Below, in pieces: positions 1 through 5,535 of a DNA stretch of 5,990 nt. The DNA lies in NCBI GenBank assembly GCA_028290595.1, contig JAQGJO010000578.1, positions 1-5,990 on the forward strand, read 5' to 3'. Below the pieces are notes generated by a model. The model saw only the letters and a program-made list of their open reading frames with translations, was not told the origin of the DNA and ran no database searches. This DNA comes from Hyphomicrobiales bacterium (GTDB lineage: Bacteria > Pseudomonadota > Alphaproteobacteria > Rhizobiales > Beijerinckiaceae). Every line of letters starts with the position of its first letter. Position 1 is the first letter of the stretch. A program made the position numbers and the translations under genes.

Positions 1-130
1 GCGCGAACCAGGCCTTGATGACATCGCTCAGCGGCGGCAGCGCGCTGCGCGCGACAAGTCCGAGTTGCGCCACCGCTTCCCACAGCGCCGCCAGGATCAG
101 CAGCGGCGAATAGCGGATCAACCGCTCCAT
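1..130 (-). CDS. ABC transporter permease, NitT/TauT (SsuC/TauC-like) family, N-terminal fragment
   Basis: Only the first 43 codons lie in the window; the gene continues past the left edge. The visible protein starts [18 protein letters not shown], with a hydrophobic stretch at about residues 9-27 that fits the first membrane-spanning helix. A segment reading LPPLSDVIKAWF follows at residues 31-42, resembling the LPSPxDV stretch after the first helix in SsuC/TauC-type inner-membrane permeases. Its ATG (130-128) overlaps the TGA stop of the upstream ATPase gene by one base (TGATG), which is strong evidence for an operon and for translational coupling. Family knowledge says such a permease dimer forms the membrane channel of an importer for small anions or organic sulfur or nitrogen compounds. 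The substrate cannot be told from this fragment. The call relies mainly on context plus the short N-terminus. Confidence 0.8.
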   Translation of the reverse strand, partial: MERLIRYSPLLILAALWEAVAQLGLVARSALPPLSDVIKAWFA

Positions 131-930
131 CAGTGCGCTTCCAATCGTTGCGCCAGGAGCGCCTCATTGCGCACCAGCGCCCAGATTTCATCGACCTTGT
201 CGATGAAGGCCGGCTGTTTGAACAGATGCGGATCGCTGCGGTCGAACTTCGTTTCGACGATCGCCTTGATGCGCCCCGGACGCGCCGACATCACCGCCAC
301 CCGCTCGGCGAGATAGCACGCCTCCTGCACGTCATGGGTGACGAAGATCACGGTCTTGGGCGAGCGCCGCCAGATCGCCAGCAATTCGCTCTGCATCAGG
401 CTGCGCGTCTGCGCGTCGAGTGCGCCGAACGGTTCGTCCATCAGCAGAATGTCGGGATCGATGGCGAGCGTGCGGGCAATGGCGGTGCGCTGGCGCATGC
501 CGCCCGAGAGTTGTGAGGGATAGCTGTCTTCAAAACCCTGCAGCCCGACCATGTCGATATAGGCCTGGGCGCGCTTCAGCCGCTCGTCTTTGGGCAATCC
601 CGCCCGCTCCAGCCCATAAAGAACATTGGCGCGCACGGTCTTCCACGGAAACAAGGCGAAATGCTGGAACACGACACCGCGATCAGGTCCTGGCCCCGTC
701 ACCGGCTTGCCATTGATGAGAATACGACCTTTCTCGACCGGCAGAAATCCGCCCATCAGATAAAGCAAGGTCGACTTGCCGCAGCCCGAAGGGCCGAGCA
801 GCGCCAGAAATTCCTGCGGCCTCACTTCAAGCGACACATTGTCGACCGCAAGCACCGGCTGGCCACGCGCCGGGCGATACATATGATTCAGATTTTCAAC
901 GACGATTTGCGAACTGACTTGCGCCTGCAT
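130..930 (-). CDS. ABC transporter ATP-binding protein, NitT/TauT (SsuB/TauB-like) family
   Basis: This is the cytoplasmic ATPase that powers an importer of the nitrate/sulfonate/taurine type. In the 266-residue protein I see Walker [10 protein letters not shown] (46-54), Q-loop Gln89, signature LSGGMRQR (141-148, typical of this family), Walker B ILLMDEP (161-167), D-loop GALD (169-172) and switch His199 in VTHD. The length is normal for the family. The frame stays open upstream to an ATG at 1092, but I chose the ATG at 930: the 54 extra residues are arginine-rich and unlike the family, while [14 protein letters not shown] leads straight into the usual first strand. A GAGGG lies just upstream of 930 as a possible, rather close, ribosome binding site. 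The stop overlaps the permease start. No substrate-binding protein gene is adjacent upstream, so the substrate is unknown; sulfonates, taurine, nitrate or pyrimidine precursors are all possible. Confidence 0.93.
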   Translation of the reverse strand: MQAQVSSQIVVENLNHMYRPARGQPVLAVDNVSLEVRPQEFLALLGPSGCGKSTLLYLMGGFLPVEKGRILINGKPVTGPGPDRGVVFQHFALFPWKTVRANVLYGLERAGLPKDERLKRAQAYIDMVGLQGFEDSYPSQLSGGMRQRTAIARTLAIDPDILLMDEPFGALDAQTRSLMQSELLAIWRRSPKTVIFVTHDVQEACYLAERVAVMSARPGRIKAIVETKFDRSDPHLFKQPAFIDKVDEIWALVRNEALLAQRLEAH

Positions 931-1248
931 CCACCCTCGCAGCTCTTTCTTTGCGATCACCGACCGCAAATCCCTCCGCCAGCAACGCTCCCCAGCACCG
1001 CTGTCGCCTGCGAACCTAGCCTTCGCTTGTGTGGCCGTCCAGCGATCAAGCATGCGACCTTCAGCCTTGTCCCGCATGGCGGGTCGGCCCACGTCTGCCT
1101 AGCTTGTGAGCATCCAATCTCGGTGTGTCATTCCCGCCAAGCGAAGCGCAGAGCGGGAATCCAGAGGCAACGTGACGCCCCAATGTTGCGGCCCTTGGCT
1201 CCTGGATCCCCGCTCACCCGCTACGCGGGCGTCGGGGATGACAGCAAC
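931..1248. other. Intergenic region of 318 bases between the propeller gene and the ABC operon
   Basis: The part nearest the ATPase start (931-1125) shows no convincing gene. The open frame that extends the ATPase leftwards is best read as chance in GC-rich DNA. I found no -35/-10 pair I would defend, although a promoter for the ABC operon is expected here. The rest is filled by the palindromic element described separately. Because of this gap and repeat, the propeller gene and the ABC genes are probably not one operon even though they share a strand. Confidence 0.6.
1126..1243. repeat. Palindromic intergenic repeat element (REP/MITE-like)
   Basis: The ends are near-perfect inverted repeats: TGTCATTCCCG at 1126-1136 pairs with CGGGGATGACA at 1233-1243 (10 of 11). 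Each arm also folds on itself. In the left arm TTCCCGC (1131-1137) pairs with GCGGGAA (1153-1159). In the right arm ATCCCCG (1206-1212) pairs with CGGGGAT (1233-1239), with CCCGC/GCGGG (1217-1221/1225-1229) inside. CCAG (1161-1164) faces CTGG (1202-1205) across the middle. The design, a TGTCATTCCCGC...GAATCCAG half joined to a CTGGATCCCCGC...GGGGATGACA half, is one I recognise as recurrent in Hyphomicrobiales genomes. It starts 5 bases beyond the stop of the propeller gene on the minus strand, so its hairpins could also end that transcript. There is no open reading frame, hence no transposase of its own. Confidence 0.75.
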
Positions 1249-2583
1249 CTACTTCGCCGTGGGCGCGGGCTGATCTTCGCCCGTGTAGCGTATGATCCAC
1301 AGGCCCCAGTGCTTGTCGTCGATGTAGATATAGCCGCGCGTATCGACCAGCACGTCTTCAACCTGCGAGACGAGATCGTTGGGCGGTTGCGGGCCGGCGC
1401 GCTTTACCGGTTGTGGCGGCATGAACCAGCCGCTTTCCACCGGCTGCAGCGGATCCTTGATGTTGAAGATGCGCAGACCGGCATTGAAATAGGTCAGATA
1501 GATCAGATTGCCGGGCTTCTCCACGTCGGGCAGATGGATTTCCTGGTTCGTATTGTGCGGACCAAATCGGCCGCCCTTCTCGCAGAAATTCTTGTAGGGC
1601 GCGCCTTTCGGCGGTAGCGGCAGCGGGAACAACGACATCAGGCGGGGCATGGCCGGATTACGGTTGTCGATCAGCCCGGCGAAATTCAACGTCTCGTTGC
1701 AGCGTTCGGCGCTGGCTTCCGAATTCGCGTAGATGAGGTTGCGATCCCACAGCGGCAGCGACGTGTGCAGCGATTGCGATCCAGCCGACAGGAACGGCGG
1801 GCTCATCTGCAATTGGCCGATGACCTTCGGATTGGCCATATCGCTCAAGTCGAGGTTCACGATGCTGGGCGAATAAGCCAGTACCGCGCTCTTGCCGTCC
1901 GGGCTGAGATTGAGCGGCCCGTGAAAACCGCGCGGCGCCTGCGGCACCGGCTCGCCGTCCTTCTGGCCCGGCTGATGCCACTGGCCGACCTCCTTGGGAT
2001 TTTTGGGATCGCTGACATCGAGGATGCGCAGGATATTGCCCGTGAAACCTGGCGCCGCGGCCGAAAGAAAAGCGTATTGGCCGCCGGGATAGGAATTGCG
2101 ATGCGTGCCCGTCGCGCCGGTCTTCCAGCGCGACAGTTCCTGCGGATTTTCCGGGTCCGAAATATCGAACAGGATGACGCCTTCGCTGAACGGTTTTGAC
2201 GGATCGCCACCCCACGAGAAGATCTGCCGTTCCATCGCCGCGATCAGAATATTGTCGTGATGGGTGAGCTGGATGGTCCAGTTGTTCGTCGGCATCGAGA
2301 CGAACTTCACGTAGCGCGGATTTTTGGGATCGGTCACGTCGACAATGCTGAAACCGTAGTTCCACAAATGGCCCATGAACAGATACCACTTGTTGTTCAC
2401 GTGCTTGATGGTCAGCTTGAACGCGCCGGGGCGGCCTTCCAGGTCGCTATAGCCGACGGCCTCCATGTTGCTGGCCTGCCAGCCCTGCGGAATCGGATCG
2501 GCAAGAACGGCGTTTGTGTAGAACGGTGTGGCGGCGGCGAGCGGCAGAGCGATAGCGCGTAACACCTCTATGAGCTTACTCAT
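1249..2583 (-). CDS. Secreted LVIVD-repeat beta-propeller protein of unknown function
   Basis: The 444-residue protein begins with a signal peptide: charged MSK, a hydrophobic stretch to about residue 25, and a likely cleavage after VLA (Ala28). The mature part is thus predicted periplasmic or extracellular. It is built of repeats ending in a turn of the type D(V/I)(S/T)DPxNP: residues 82-89, 140-147, 189-196, 245-252 and a weaker NIKDPLQP at 374-381. This is the LVIVD signature, a beta-propeller fold. Histidines recur in the repeats (61, 71, 108, 109, 161, 221, 273, 343, 350), several in motifs such as HHDN, FHGP and GPHNTNQ. Two cysteines (295, 334) could form a disulfide in the periplasm. 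The ATG at 2583 is supported by AGGGAGA at 2598-2592, 8 bases upstream. It is divergent from leuD. The function is not established; a metal-binding or ligand-binding propeller is my inference. Confidence 0.9.
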   Translation of the reverse strand: MSKLIEVLRAIALPLAAATPFYTNAVLADPIPQGWQASNMEAVGYSDLEGRPGAFKLTIKHVNNKWYLFMGHLWNYGFSIVDVTDPKNPRYVKFVSMPTNNWTIQLTHHDNILIAAMERQIFSWGGDPSKPFSEGVILFDISDPENPQELSRWKTGATGTHRNSYPGGQYAFLSAAAPGFTGNILRILDVSDPKNPKEVGQWHQPGQKDGEPVPQAPRGFHGPLNLSPDGKSAVLAYSPSIVNLDLSDMANPKVIGQLQMSPPFLSAGSQSLHTSLPLWDRNLIYANSEASAERCNETLNFAGLIDNRNPAMPRLMSLFPLPLPPKGAPYKNFCEKGGRFGPHNTNQEIHLPDVEKPGNLIYLTYFNAGLRIFNIKDPLQPVESGWFMPPQPVKRAGPQPPNDLVSQVEDVLVDTRGYIYIDDKHWGLWIIRYTGEDQPAPTAK

Positions 2584-2591
2584 TGGCGTCG

Positions 2592-2598
2592 TCTCCCT
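2592..2598 (-). promoter_or_regulatory. Strong ribosome binding site of the LVIVD propeller gene
   Basis: On the minus strand this reads AGGGAGA, close to the Shine-Dalgarno consensus, with 8 bases between it and the ATG at 2583. It fixes the start that gives a complete signal peptide. Confidence 0.75.
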
Positions 2599-2685
2599 GT
2601 GCGCGCGTCTGATGCGGCGCGGTTGGCATCGTCAGCATAGCCATGCCCGTGTCGTGAGGCGAGGCAAAAAGCGCAATTCCGGCAG

Positions 2686-2709
2686 GTCTGGCATGCAGTC
2701 TGGCATGCA
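2686..2709. repeat. Exact 12-bp tandem duplication in the divergent intergenic region
   Basis: GTCTGGCATGCA occurs twice in direct succession (2686-2697 and 2698-2709) without a mismatch. Each copy contains the self-complementary GCATGC, so two palindromic cores sit 12 bases apart, a little over one helical turn. The pair lies about 105-125 bases upstream of the propeller start and roughly 85-105 bases upstream of the predicted leuD transcription start. That position fits an operator for either gene but is equally compatible with simple slippage. No regulator is assigned. Confidence 0.6.
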
Positions 2710-2756
2710 AACACCGACCGGTCCCAACTTGCGGATTCCAGCCCATATCCGCCGCT

Positions 2757-2785
2757 TTGACGGCCTGTTCGAAAAGGCTGACAAT
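2757..2785 (+). promoter_or_regulatory. Predicted sigma70-type promoter of leuD
   Basis: TTGACG at 2757-2762 matches five of six bases of the -35 consensus. GACAAT at 2780-2785 matches four of six at -10, with the optimal 17-base spacer. Transcription would begin near 2792, giving a leader of about 50 bases before the leuD ATG. This is a match by eye; alphaproteobacterial promoters vary, so it remains a prediction. Confidence 0.5.
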
Positions 2786-2842
2786 TGGCCCGCACCGGTG
2801 TAGAAGGCCCCACGCTCAACAAAACGACGGGTAACGACCCCC

Positions 2843-3448
2843 ATGGACAAGTTCACCACGCTGACAGGCGTCGCCGCGCCGCTGCCGATCACCAATATCG
2901 ACACGGACATGATCATTCCGAAGCAATATCTGAAGACCATCGCCCGCACCGGTCTCGGCAAGGGCCTGTTCTCGGAAATGCGCTACAAGGAAGACGGCTC
3001 GGAAAATCCGGATTTCGTGCTCAACAAGCCGGCCTATCGCAAGGCGCAGATCATCGTCGCCGAAGACAATTTCGGCTGCGGCTCGTCGCGCGAACATGCG
3101 CCGTGGGCGCTGCTCGACTACGGCATCCGCTGCGTCATCTCGACCAACTTCGCCGACATTTTCTACAACAATTGCTTCCAGAACGGCGTCCTGCCGGCCA
3201 AGGTTTCCAAGGAAGATCTGGCAAAGCTGATGGACGACGCCTCGCGCGGCGCCAACGCCACGCTCTCGGTCGATCTGGAGAAGCAGGAAATCCGCGGCCC
3301 CGACGGCGGCGTGGTGAAGTTCGAGATCGACGGCTTCCGCAAGCATTGCATGCTCAACGGCCTCGACGACATCGGCCTGACCCTGACCAAGGACAAGAGC
3401 ATTTCGTCCTTCGAGGGCAAGGTGAAAGAGTCCCGTCCCTGGATGTAA
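2843..3448 (+). CDS. leuD: 3-isopropylmalate dehydratase small subunit
   Basis: LeuD pairs with LeuC, the iron-sulfur large subunit, to convert 2-isopropylmalate to 3-isopropylmalate in leucine synthesis in the cytoplasm. The 201-residue length is the normal size. Diagnostic stretches are [13 protein letters not shown] (18-30) and the swivelling-domain loop [14 protein letters not shown] (77-90), which carries substrate-contacting residues of the aconitase swivel domain. NCFQNGVLP (110-118) is also typical. The ATG at 2843 begins [14 protein letters not shown], a standard LeuD N-terminus. The ribosome binding site is weak: GACGGG at 2826-2831 is 11 bases away, and GGGT/ACCC (2829-2832/2837-2840) could form a small hairpin over it. 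leuC and leuB are not in the window, so leuD is separated from its partner, as is common in this bacterial group. The gene looks intact. Confidence 0.97.
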   Translation: MDKFTTLTGVAAPLPITNIDTDMIIPKQYLKTIARTGLGKGLFSEMRYKEDGSENPDFVLNKPAYRKAQIIVAEDNFGCGSSREHAPWALLDYGIRCVISTNFADIFYNNCFQNGVLPAKVSKEDLAKLMDDASRGANATLSVDLEKQEIRGPDGGVVKFEIDGFRKHCMLNGLDDIGLTLTKDKSISSFEGKVKESRPWM

Positions 3449-3482
3449 TCGGCATCCTTTGATCGTAATGTGAAGAAAATGC

Positions 3483-3505
3483 GGGCGGCAATCCTTATGC
3501 CGCCC
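3483..3505 (+). terminator. Hairpin after leuD, possible terminator
   Basis: GGGCGGCA (3483-3490) and TGCCGCCC (3498-3505) form a perfect 8-bp GC-rich stem with a 7-base loop, 34 bases past the leuD stop. No T-run follows (AGCTCCCG comes next), so it is not a textbook intrinsic terminator; it may still stop transcription or protect the 3' end. The rest of the 110-base gap to the P450 gene holds no gene and no promoter that I can defend, so some read-through from leuD is possible. Confidence 0.45.
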
Positions 3506-3558
3506 AGCTCCCGCTGCAATCCTGCGTCACTGGTTCTCTGAGACAGGCGGAGCAGGAC

Positions 3559-4953
3559 ATGACGGCAGTCGCGGACACCAAACCTTTCGTTCCTTATGCG
3601 CCGACGCCGCGCGCGACACCTGCCGGCCGCCTGCAGGGCCTCTGGATCCTGGCGCGCAATCCGATCGAAAGCTGGACGCAGGCCCATTACACCCAGCCGA
3701 TCCTTGCCGGTGAATCGCCGCTGTTCGGCTATGCCGTCGTGGTCAACCATCCCCCCGCCATCCGCCACGTGCTGGTCGACAATGCCGCCAATTACGAAAA
3801 AGACCCGCTGCAGCTTCGCATCCTGAAGACAGGCTCGAGCGGCGGCGAAGGGCTGTTCACGGCGACGGGTGATGCCTGGAAGCGCACAAGGCGCACGTTG
3901 AGCCCGCTGTTCACGCCGCGTCGCGTCGCCACCTTTGCCGGCCTGATGCAGAACAATGCCGAAGCGCGCGTCGACCGCTGGCTGAAGCGCCGGCCCGGCG
4001 CCATTCTCGAAATCGACCGCGAGATGACCGGCGTCACCTACGACATCTTATCGGCGACCTTGTTCTCCGACGCCATCGCCAAGGACAGCACCGGCTTCGA
4101 GCGCGCGCTGATGCAATATCTCGACGCCATCGGCCGGGTCGATCCGCTCGATGTCTTCAATGCGCCGGCGTGGCTGCCGCGCATCGCGAGCTTTCGCGCC
4201 CGCGCGCCGCTCACGTTTTTCACCCAGACGATGACCCGCATCGTTGAGGAACGGCAGGCCCTGATCGCTAGCGACAACGGCGCGGCGCCGGACGATCTCC
4301 TCACCGCCCTGCTGCGCGCCAGCGATCCGGAAACCGGCATCGGCCTGTCGACCGAGGACGTCATCGCCAACCTGCTGACTTTCATCGTCGCCGGTCACGA
4401 AACAACCTCGCGTGCCTTGACGTGGACGCTGTATCTGCTGTCGCAATCGCCCGACTGGCGCGCCAAGGCCGAGGCGGAGGCCGCCAGCGCCTCGCCCGAT
4501 CCGGCCAACTGGCTCGATGAAATGCACACAATCCGCGCCGTCTTCGAGGAAGCCATGCGGCTCTATCCGCCGGCACCCGTGCTGACGCGAGAGGCGCAGG
4601 ACTTCGACCGCCTTGGCGAAGTCAACGTGCCCAAGGGCGCGCTCGTCATCATCTCGCCGTGGATTCTGCACCGTCACAAGCTGCTGTGGACCCGGCCGGA
4701 AGCCTTCTTGCCCGAGCGCTTTCTGCCCGGCGCGCGCGACAGCATCGACCGCTTCGCCTATCTGCCGTTCGGCGGCGGCGCCCGCGTCTGCATCGGCGCG
4801 CGCTTCGCCATGCTGGAGGCCGTCATCGTGCTGGCGACGATCCTGCGCCGCACCAGGCTGACGCTTGTCGCCGGCGAAGAGCCCAAGCCCGTGCAGCGCA
4901 TTACGCTTCGTCCCCAAGGACGCCTCGCCATGCAGGTTCATGCGATCAGTTGA
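3559..4953 (+). CDS. Cytochrome P450 monooxygenase, soluble, no fused reductase
   Basis: The 464-residue protein has the whole P450 core in order. The C-helix GDAWKRTRR (104-112) holds the heme-propionate-binding Trp107. The I-helix reads AGHETTS (278-284), the oxygen-activating acid/threonine pair. ExxR is Glu331-Arg334 in EEAMRLYPP, PERF is at 385-388, and the heme loop FGGGARVCIG (404-413) has Cys411 as the iron ligand. There is no N-terminal membrane anchor, so it should be cytoplasmic. The AGHETTS helix and the PEAFLPERF region resemble the CYP102 (BM3) heme domain and eukaryotic-like P450s more than camphor-type CYP101, but the protein ends after the heme domain and must use separate electron donors, none of which is nearby. 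Start: ATG at 3559 with GGAG at 3549-3552, 6 bases upstream. It is followed after 15 bases by the RidA-like gene. The substrate is unknown. Confidence 0.96.
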   Translation: MTAVADTKPFVPYAPTPRATPAGRLQGLWILARNPIESWTQAHYTQPILAGESPLFGYAVVVNHPPAIRHVLVDNAANYEKDPLQLRILKTGSSGGEGLFTATGDAWKRTRRTLSPLFTPRRVATFAGLMQNNAEARVDRWLKRRPGAILEIDREMTGVTYDILSATLFSDAIAKDSTGFERALMQYLDAIGRVDPLDVFNAPAWLPRIASFRARAPLTFFTQTMTRIVEERQALIASDNGAAPDDLLTALLRASDPETGIGLSTEDVIANLLTFIVAGHETTSRALTWTLYLLSQSPDWRAKAEAEAASASPDPANWLDEMHTIRAVFEEAMRLYPPAPVLTREAQDFDRLGEVNVPKGALVIISPWILHRHKLLWTRPEAFLPERFLPGARDSIDRFAYLPFGGGARVCIGARFAMLEAVIVLATILRRTRLTLVAGEEPKPVQRITLRPQGRLAMQVHAIS

Positions 4954-4955
4954 CC

Positions 4956-4960
4956 AGGAG
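4956..4960 (+). promoter_or_regulatory. Ribosome binding site that decides the TTG start of the RidA-like gene
   Basis: A perfect AGGAG stands 8 bases before the TTG at 4969, and there is no in-frame ATG that would give a full-length protein. It lies within the 15-base gap after the P450 stop, supporting co-translation from one mRNA. Confidence 0.75.
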
Positions 4961-4968
4961 TTAGACCT

Positions 4969-5355
4969 TTGCCGCGCACATTGATCTCCACCGGTTCGCC
5001 GTTCGAAACAAACTATGGCTATTCGCGTGCCGTGGTCGAAGGCGACATGTGCTTTATCGCCGGCACCACCGGCTATGATTACGCCACCATGCAATTGCCC
5101 GATGATGTCGAGCAGCAGACGCGCAACATTTTCCGCATTGTGAAAATGGTGCTGAAAGATGCGGGCTTCGCCATAGAGGACATTGTGCGCAAGCAGATCT
5201 TCATTACCAGCCACGACTATGCCAAGCCCGTGCTGGAAGTCTGCGGCGAAGTGTTCGCCGATATCAGGCCCGCCTCATCCATCTATGTCATCAGCGGCCT
5301 GCTTGACCCGGCAATGAAGGTCGAAATCGAAATTACCGCCAAACGGCGGGGTTAG
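4969..5355 (+). CDS. RidA (YjgF/YER057c/UK114) family protein lacking the catalytic-type arginine
   Basis: At 128 residues this has the usual size of the family, whose canonical members hydrolyse reactive enamine/imine intermediates as trimers in the cytoplasm. Family marks are FIAGTTGYD (29-37), the helix Q49-G66 with QQTRNIFRIVKMVLKDAG, DIVRKQIFIT (71-80), and the C-terminal RPASSIYVISGLLDPAMKVEIEITA region (100-124). In E. coli RidA the segment PARS carries Arg105, which binds the substrate carboxylate; here the aligned segment is PASS, so that arginine is Ser103. The protein therefore probably belongs to one of the Rid subgroups without imine deaminase activity. It starts with TTG, chosen because AGGAG lies 8 bases upstream; the 15-base distance to the P450 gene suggests one operon. 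The activity and link to the P450 product are inference. Confidence 0.92.
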   Translation: MPRTLISTGSPFETNYGYSRAVVEGDMCFIAGTTGYDYATMQLPDDVEQQTRNIFRIVKMVLKDAGFAIEDIVRKQIFITSHDYAKPVLEVCGEVFADIRPASSIYVISGLLDPAMKVEIEITAKRRG

Positions 5356-5402
5356 CGCATTTTCGAGCGAAGTGGATGCCGGTTCGCGTGAAGAAAATGC
5401 GC
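5355..5402. repeat. Palindromic intergenic repeat, GCGCATTTTC type
   Basis: Perfect 10-base inverted repeats, GCGCATTTTC (5355-5364) and GAAAATGCGC (5393-5402), enclose a second pair, GCGAA (5367-5371) and TTCGC (5383-5387), around GTGGATGCCGG. I recognise the core, GAAGTGGATGCCGGTTCGCG, as a sequence repeated in intergenic regions of Bradyrhizobium-like genomes. It begins at the last base of the RidA-like stop codon, so it sits directly at the end of that gene. A role in 3'-end protection or termination is possible. Confidence 0.7.
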
Positions 5403-5423
5403 TCTTTAAAGACAAGACGCGGC

Positions 5424-5447
5424 TTTCCGATCCAAGCGGATCGGAAA
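5424..5447 (+). repeat. Perfect 10-bp inverted repeat (hairpin A)
   Basis: TTTCCGATCC (5424-5433) pairs with GGATCGGAAA (5438-5447) around the 4-base loop AAGC. Outer GCG (5419-5421) and CGC (5449-5451) could add to it across a small bulge. It looks like the second half of the composite Hyphomicrobiales repeat that starts at 5355. Its right arm shares 5444-5447 with the next hairpin, so both cannot form at once. Confidence 0.7.
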
Positions 5448-5470
5448 ACGCTATGAAATATGGCGTTTTC
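5444..5470 (+). terminator. Hairpin B after the RidA-like gene, possible terminator
   Basis: GAAAACGCTAT (5444-5454) pairs with ATGGCGTTTTC (5460-5470), 11 pairs with one G-T, around GAAAT. The right arm contains TTTT, so an RNA polymerase leaving this stem on the plus strand would meet a short U-run (within the stem rather than after it). It could end the P450/RidA transcript, but the short U-tract and location in a repeat make this uncertain. Confidence 0.4.
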
Positions 5471-5535
5471 ATCATTCGTTAATCATAATCAGGCGCTGAT
5501 AGGGCTTTAGCATCCTATTTCGGAGCCGATTGGAC

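Noticed and set aside
931..1092. A 54-residue N-terminal extension of the ABC ATPase from an ATG at 1092
   Set aside because: The extra sequence is arginine-rich and unlike the family, and the ATG at 930 gives the normal length of 266 residues.
1126..1243. CRISPR array or insertion sequence
   Set aside because: There is a single palindromic unit with no spaced direct repeats and no transposase frame.
661..1617. A 318-codon open frame on the plus strand
   Set aside because: It runs antisense across the ATPase gene, the repeat and the propeller gene, shows no recognisable domain and is explained by GC-rich codon bias.
2671..2690. A possible sigma54-type promoter upstream of the propeller gene (GGAATTGCGCTTTTTGC on the minus strand)
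   Set aside because: The GG and GC elements are 13 bases apart instead of the required 10.
2632..2961. A 109-codon minus-strand frame covering the divergent intergenic region and the leuD start
   Set aside because: It overlaps leuD antisense, crosses the predicted leuD promoter and has no family resemblance.
4048..5214. A 388-codon open frame on the minus strand
   Set aside because: It lies opposite the well-supported P450 and RidA-like genes and has low-complexity, arginine/glycine/alanine-rich composition typical of antisense shadows.
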